Positions 33,100 to 36,865 of a stretch of DNA of 36,865 nt are shown in pieces (positions within the stretch are counted from its first letter, which is position 1; every line of letters starts with the position of its first letter). Position numbers and translations under genes: made by a program. The DNA is from Chlorobiota bacterium. Its GTDB lineage: Bacteria > Bacteroidota > Ignavibacteria > Ignavibacteriales > Melioribacteraceae. The stretch is taken from assembly GCA_013151245.1 (NCBI GenBank), contig JAADIR010000237.1:1-36865 (forward strand). The letters are read 5' to 3'. The notes under the pieces are model-generated. The model made no database searches, was not told where the DNA came from, and saw nothing but the letters and a program-made list of their open reading frames with translations.

Positions 33100-35799
33100 A
33101 TGCGAAAAAGAATTCTCATATTGTTTTTCATTGTTTTAACTTCGGCGCATTTCTACGCGCAAGACTCGACAATAATAAAACCCGATTTGGAAAAGAAACG
33201 TATTCTTTTCGGGTTAGAAAAAAATGTTCCGCGGGATTTTCCCCGCGTCGGCTTGGCGCTCAGCGGCGGCGGAGCCAGAGGCATTTCGCAGCTTGGCGTT
33301 ATGAATGCGCTGTTTGAAGCGAAAATTCCTATCGATTTAATTGTCGGCACCAGCATGGGCGGAATTATAGGCGGGTTGTATGCCGCGGGCTATTCTATTT
33401 CTCAGATAGATTCAATAATTGTAAATACCGAGTGGAGTAACTTTTTTTCCGTTGAAAGAAAGGAGCGGAAAGAACTTTTTGTAGAACAGAAAATCACCCA
33501 GGACAGAGCTTTGTTTTCCGTAAGAATGGACGGATTCAAGCCGGTAATTCCGGAATCCATCAACTCGGGCGAAAAAGTCTCTAACTTCTTAACGCTGTTG
33601 AGCCTTAATGCGCCGCTGAACTACCGTAGAAACTTCAGCAAGTTCCGCATTCCGTTTTTTGCAGTAAGCACAAATTTGATTACCGGCGAGCCGGTAATTT
33701 TGAAAGATCAATCGCTCGGCAGAGCGCTCAGAGCGAGTTCCAGCGTCTCTTTTCTTCTGCCTCCGGTGCAAATAGATTCCCTTATTTTGGTTGACGGCGG
33801 ACTTGTGGCAAACGTTCCTACTTTTCAGACAAAGAAGGAGGGAGCTGACTTTGTAATTGCCGTAAACGCAACAAGCCGGCTGAGAAAGAAGAACGAGATA
33901 GTTTACCCTTGGGAAATTGCCGATCAAATTGTTTCAATTCCGTCGATTAAAATTATGGAGCGGCAATTGAAGGCGGCGGATTTTGTTATTACTCCGGAGA
34001 TTAACGGATATAAAAATGATGATTTCTCGAATCTTCAAAAATTAATTCAAATGGGATATGAGACCGGAAAAAAATCTATCGCTCCGCTGCTTGAAAGACT
34101 AAAGAATGCCTATATCAAAAGAAACGGCGGTCGGGATAGTCTGAAATTTAATTTATCTTTGGACAAAAAATCAACCGCCGTCGAAAGAAAGTTTTTTCAT
34201 TTACTCCCGAACGTTTCTTCAATTTCGGCCGCCGAATTGAAATTCTATTTGTCGCTCTTTTTTCTCCGCAGCGATTTTTCCGACTTAACGCTGAAAATTA
34301 TTCGCAATAACGGGAAGTCGGTTCTGCGGCTTTTCCCTAAATACAATTTTACGGTGAACGATATTTCGTGCTTCGGAATAACCGCAATCGATTCGGCGAA
34401 AGCATGCGGGCGCCTTGAAAATCTTCTCGGCAAACCATATAATCCGGATAAACTGGTCGATGCATTGCTGGACATTCTACGGGTGTATAGGTACAAAGGC
34501 ATTTTAATTGCCGGCGTAAAAAAAATTAATGTCGATAAAAATAAGAACAGAATTGAAGTTTACTTTGAAGAGCAAACGATCGCCGGGATTGAGATAAAGG
34601 GAAATATTAAAACCGTTGACCGCGTGATTAAAAGGGAATTCCCGAAATTAATAGGCGAGAAGAAAAATTTCAAAGAGATTGTTGAAGGACTGCAGAATTT
34701 ACAGACAATCAATTTGTTCAGCGATATCGACCTCTCCATTAAGCGGGATTCGGTAAACACTCTTAACGTTTTTGTGAAGGAGAAACCTACTTCCCTTATC
34801 CGCTTCAGTCTTCGCGCTGATAACGAGAATTTCTTTCAAGCCTCAATCGATGTGAGGGAAGAAAATCTGTTTGGAACCGGCACCGAGATAGGAATTAACG
34901 TAAGCGGCTCGCCGAGGAAAAATAATTTTTCCGTTGAACACCGCGCATACAGATTGTTCGATACGTATTTAACTTACTTCCTTCAAGGTTATTATAGATT
35001 CGAGGGCGTAAAAACTTACGAATATACAAAGTTAACCCCGCATGAATTTCAGCGTTCGGAAACGGGAGAATACAGGCAGATTTACTACGGCGGCTTGGTC
35101 GGAATAGGCGGACGGATAAAGCGTCTCGGCAATATGATGTTCGAAGGTAAATATGAATCGAACGAAATTAAAAAACTAAGAGACAATCCCGACGTTGACG
35201 AATATAAAGATAATATTGTAAGCTTAAAGTTCCGGGTAGTTCTTGATACTCAAGATAAATATCCTTATCCCGATAAAGGATTCTACTTAAACACCTACTA
35301 TGAAACTGCGCAGCGAGTTCTCGGCGGCGGCGTTGGGTTTGTGAAATTTTCATTTGATTATTTTGGTTTTATTTCGGTTCATCCTCTGCATAATATAAGC
35401 GTCGGAGTAAAATTAGGATTTGCCGATCAGACGCTGCCTCTTAGTCAGCAGTTTTCTCTCGGCGGTCAGAATGATTTTTTCGGATACCGTGATTTTGAGT
35501 TTAGGGGACGACAGGTTTTCAGAGCCTCGCTGAATTACAGATTCAAATTCCCATTCAAAATATTCTTCCCGGCGTTTATAAGCGGAAGATACGATATAGG
35601 TTCGATTTGGGAAAACAGAGAGCAGATACGCATCAAAGATTTGCAGCACGGAATCGGGGCGACTTTTTCTCTCGACACTCCGATTGGTCCCGTTGATTTT
35701 TCAATGGGACGAGCCTTCGCGATAAAGAAAGCGAAAGGTTCTTCCACAATTTCATGGGGTCCGGTTCAATTTTATTTCAGAATAGGATTTTATTATTAA
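33100..35799 (+). CDS. Patatin-like phospholipase with POTRA and outer-membrane barrel (PlpD type)
   Basis: This 899-residue precursor joins a lipase to its own translocator, like type Vd autotransporters. A Sec signal peptide (1-20) is followed by a patatin domain (about 48-330) with the oxyanion motif SGGGARG (55-61), nucleophile S85 in GTSMG, and the catalytic D232 in VDGGLVAN. A region of about 150 residues leads to a POTRA-like domain (about 490-565), then a BamA-type 16-stranded surface-antigen barrel (about 570-899) ending in VQFYFRIGFYY. The catalytic dyad is intact, so it should be an active phospholipase A-type enzyme at the cell surface or periplasm. It is probably monocistronic. 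Confidence 0.92.
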   Translation: MRKRILILFFIVLTSAHFYAQDSTIIKPDLEKKRILFGLEKNVPRDFPRVGLALSGGGARGISQLGVMNALFEAKIPIDLIVGTSMGGIIGGLYAAGYSISQIDSIIVNTEWSNFFSVERKERKELFVEQKITQDRALFSVRMDGFKPVIPESINSGEKVSNFLTLLSLNAPLNYRRNFSKFRIPFFAVSTNLITGEPVILKDQSLGRALRASSSVSFLLPPVQIDSLILVDGGLVANVPTFQTKKEGADFVIAVNATSRLRKKNEIVYPWEIADQIVSIPSIKIMERQLKAADFVITPEINGYKNDDFSNLQKLIQMGYETGKKSIAPLLERLKNAYIKRNGGRDSLKFNLSLDKKSTAVERKFFHLLPNVSSISAAELKFYLSLFFLRSDFSDLTLKIIRNNGKSVLRLFPKYNFTVNDISCFGITAIDSAKACGRLENLLGKPYNPDKLVDALLDILRVYRYKGILIAGVKKINVDKNKNRIEVYFEEQTIAGIEIKGNIKTVDRVIKREFPKLIGEKKNFKEIVEGLQNLQTINLFSDIDLSIKRDSVNTLNVFVKEKPTSLIRFSLRADNENFFQASIDVREENLFGTGTEIGINVSGSPRKNNFSVEHRAYRLFDTYLTYFLQGYYRFEGVKTYEYTKLTPHEFQRSETGEYRQIYYGGLVGIGGRIKRLGNMMFEGKYESNEIKKLRDNPDVDEYKDNIVSLKFRVVLDTQDKYPYPDKGFYLNTYYETAQRVLGGGVGFVKFSFDYFGFISVHPLHNISVGVKLGFADQTLPLSQQFSLGGQNDFFGYRDFEFRGRQVFRASLNYRFKFPFKIFFPAFISGRYDIGSIWENREQIRIKDLQHGIGATFSLDTPIGPVDFSMGRAFAIKKAKGSSTISWGPVQFYFRIGFYY

Positions 35800-35952
35800 C
35801 TCATTTTACAATTAAAAAACATCTTTCGGTTTTTTTGCAGAAGCTCTAATCAATCAAGCCGAAATATCAATTGTCCCGCTAAAAATTTCATCATTCCAAT
35901 TCTCCATTTTCCATTCTCAATTGTCAATTACGTTTTACCGCGCTATGAGTTA

Positions 35953-36492
35953 TTAATTTTCTTCGCGAACCGCTTTTTCATATAGCTCAAGATACTTGGC
36001 TTTCTTTTTGCCGTCGCCGAGTTTGCCGTAATGTTTCGCCAGCGCGGAATAGATTTTACTTTTGCATTTGATTAGATTTAATCTGCTTTCGATGAAGTTG
36101 GTTATCGTTTTGTTGACGGGCAGCTTTAAGTCGTAGTCGTAATTTTTCAGCATACTTATGTACGGTTCGCAATTAGAAAAATCCATATCCGCCGCTTTTG
36201 CGTAATACTCGGTCGCCTTCTCCAAATATTCGCTAACATGCGTGTAAGTTTCAAAGATGAAAGCCGCCCACATGAATAGATCATACTTTATTGAAGGGAA
36301 TTTTTGGGAAAGGATTTTAACGTACATTTCAATTTCCTCTATTGACAAAGCCGGATTGGCAAGCAGTATTTTGTAGATTTCCAAATCCCCGATATTTCCT
36401 TTTAACGCTGTGTCGAAAGCGTCGAACAATTCTTCCGACGAAGAAGAAGTTAAGAAAATATTTTCGAGAATCTTAAAATCTTTTTCATTCAT
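35953..36492 (-). CDS. Hypothetical protein, helical TPR-like
   Basis: I do not recognise this 179-residue protein. It is predicted mostly alpha-helical, with repeated helix pairs and a TPR-like segment (ATEYYAKAADMDFSNCEPYIS, about 95-115), and ends with KYLELYEKAVREEN. No signal peptide or membrane segment is seen. I place the start at the ATG at 36492 (MNEKDFK); a TTG at 36510 would overlap the upstream gene. The ATG lies 4 nt after that gene's stop, so the two are likely translated together. Confidence 0.65.
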   Translation of the reverse strand: MNEKDFKILENIFLTSSSSEELFDAFDTALKGNIGDLEIYKILLANPALSIEEIEMYVKILSQKFPSIKYDLFMWAAFIFETYTHVSEYLEKATEYYAKAADMDFSNCEPYISMLKNYDYDLKLPVNKTITNFIESRLNLIKCKSKIYSALAKHYGKLGDGKKKAKYLELYEKAVREEN

Positions 36493-36496
36493 AAAG

Positions 36497-36865
36497 TTAA
36501 TTTTCCTCAAGCAGATATGAAATCAATTCGGCTTTTGTAAAATCGGGCAGTTCGTTTGTAAATTGAACCGTTTCATTCTTATCCCACTGCCTTTTAGCGG
36601 AATCAACATAAGAATGCTTGCCGATAAAAGCAAATTTTTTGCCGGTAAGGTTTCCGGCTTTATCGAAAACGAAAAAAACGATTATAGCGGACATGCTGTA
36701 GATTTCGCTCCACTTTTCGTAAGCCGTTACGGCTCTTTTATTTAATATCCATAAGGGTTTGTGCTTTCCTTTCCAATCGAGAAAAACCGATTTTCCTTTG
36801 TAAGTCAAAATTATATCCGGTTTGTCTTCGCCTTTTTCCCAAACTTTTTTATACCGGTTGTCTTC
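36497..36865 (-). CDS. Partial gene of unknown function, possible PD-(D/E)XK-like core
   Basis: The frame stays open to the window edge, so the 5' end lies outside. The visible 122 residues include KPDIILTYKGKSVFLDWKGK, then ILNKRAVTAYEKW. The spacing PD followed, about 12 residues on, by DWK resembles the PD-(D/E)XK nuclease core, and the following helix carries RAVTAYEKW. The rest is a mixed alpha/beta segment ending DFTKAELISYLLEEN. It might be a nuclease or a nuclease-fold protein without activity; without the N-terminus this stays tentative. It is read into the TPR-like gene. Confidence 0.55.
   Translation of the reverse strand, partial: EDNRYKKVWEKGEDKPDIILTYKGKSVFLDWKGKHKPLWILNKRAVTAYEKWSEIYSMSAIIVFFVFDKAGNLTGKKFAFIGKHSYVDSAKRQWDKNETVQFTNELPDFTKAELISYLLEEN

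Overview
The window reads as a chromosomal segment of a moderately AT-rich, didermic, free-living bacterium, most likely from the Ignavibacteria side of the Bacteroidota-Chlorobiota group. This placement is an inference from the MGQQQ-type pilins, the biotin/Na+ decarboxylase cluster, the tandem DxDxDGY surface lipoprotein and the overall protein character; no rRNA is present to confirm it. Clear Shine-Dalgarno sequences (for example AAAGGAG before the second pilin) argue against a typical Bacteroidia genome.

Layout. (1) 1-2043: intergenic repeat remnant and aspS. (2) 2044-11549: a compact type IV pilus locus with two paralogous atypical pilins, PilC, PilB, a PilT-like ATPase, a PilM-PilN fusion, a PilO protein with a PilP-like tail, and a short secretin. 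The second pilin ends at a strong terminator. Candidate sigma-54 -24/-12 elements precede both pilins, and a pair of identical palindromes lies upstream of the first. (3) 11564-20032: a signalling island with a single-domain receiver, a large hybrid histidine kinase, a receiver fused to an orphan DHp helix pair, a hybrid kinase plus NtrC-type sigma-54 activator on the minus strand, and a double-receiver protein. (4) 20090-24040, minus strand: a five-gene operon for methylmalonyl-CoA epimerase and a Na+-translocating methylmalonyl-CoA decarboxylase. (5) 24374-28477: three exported proteins (SH3-like/beta-barrel and two lipoproteins). (6) 28507-30226: a TrmH-family methyltransferase, tRNA-Thr(TGT), two degenerate tRNA-like tandem copies with terminators, and a REP-like palindrome. 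(7) 30227-32724: rpmH, rnpA, yidC. (8) 33100-35799: a patatin/POTRA/beta-barrel protein of the PlpD type. (9) 35953-36865, minus strand: two genes of unknown function, one cut by the window edge.

How it fits together. The pilins would be assembled by PilB on the PilC platform, aligned by the PilM-N and PilO-P fusions, and exported through the secretin. The adjacent NtrC-type regulator and kinases are plausible controllers of the pilin promoters, but that link is inferred from position and motif only. The decarboxylase operon would couple methylmalonyl-CoA decarboxylation to Na+ export. The strongest candidates for something not routinely described are the pilus machine (fused alignment proteins, non-canonical pilins, and a PilT-like ATPase with an altered Asp box) and the tRNA-like tandem array, in which the 5' half of the anticodon arm is replaced by a 16-nt hairpin.
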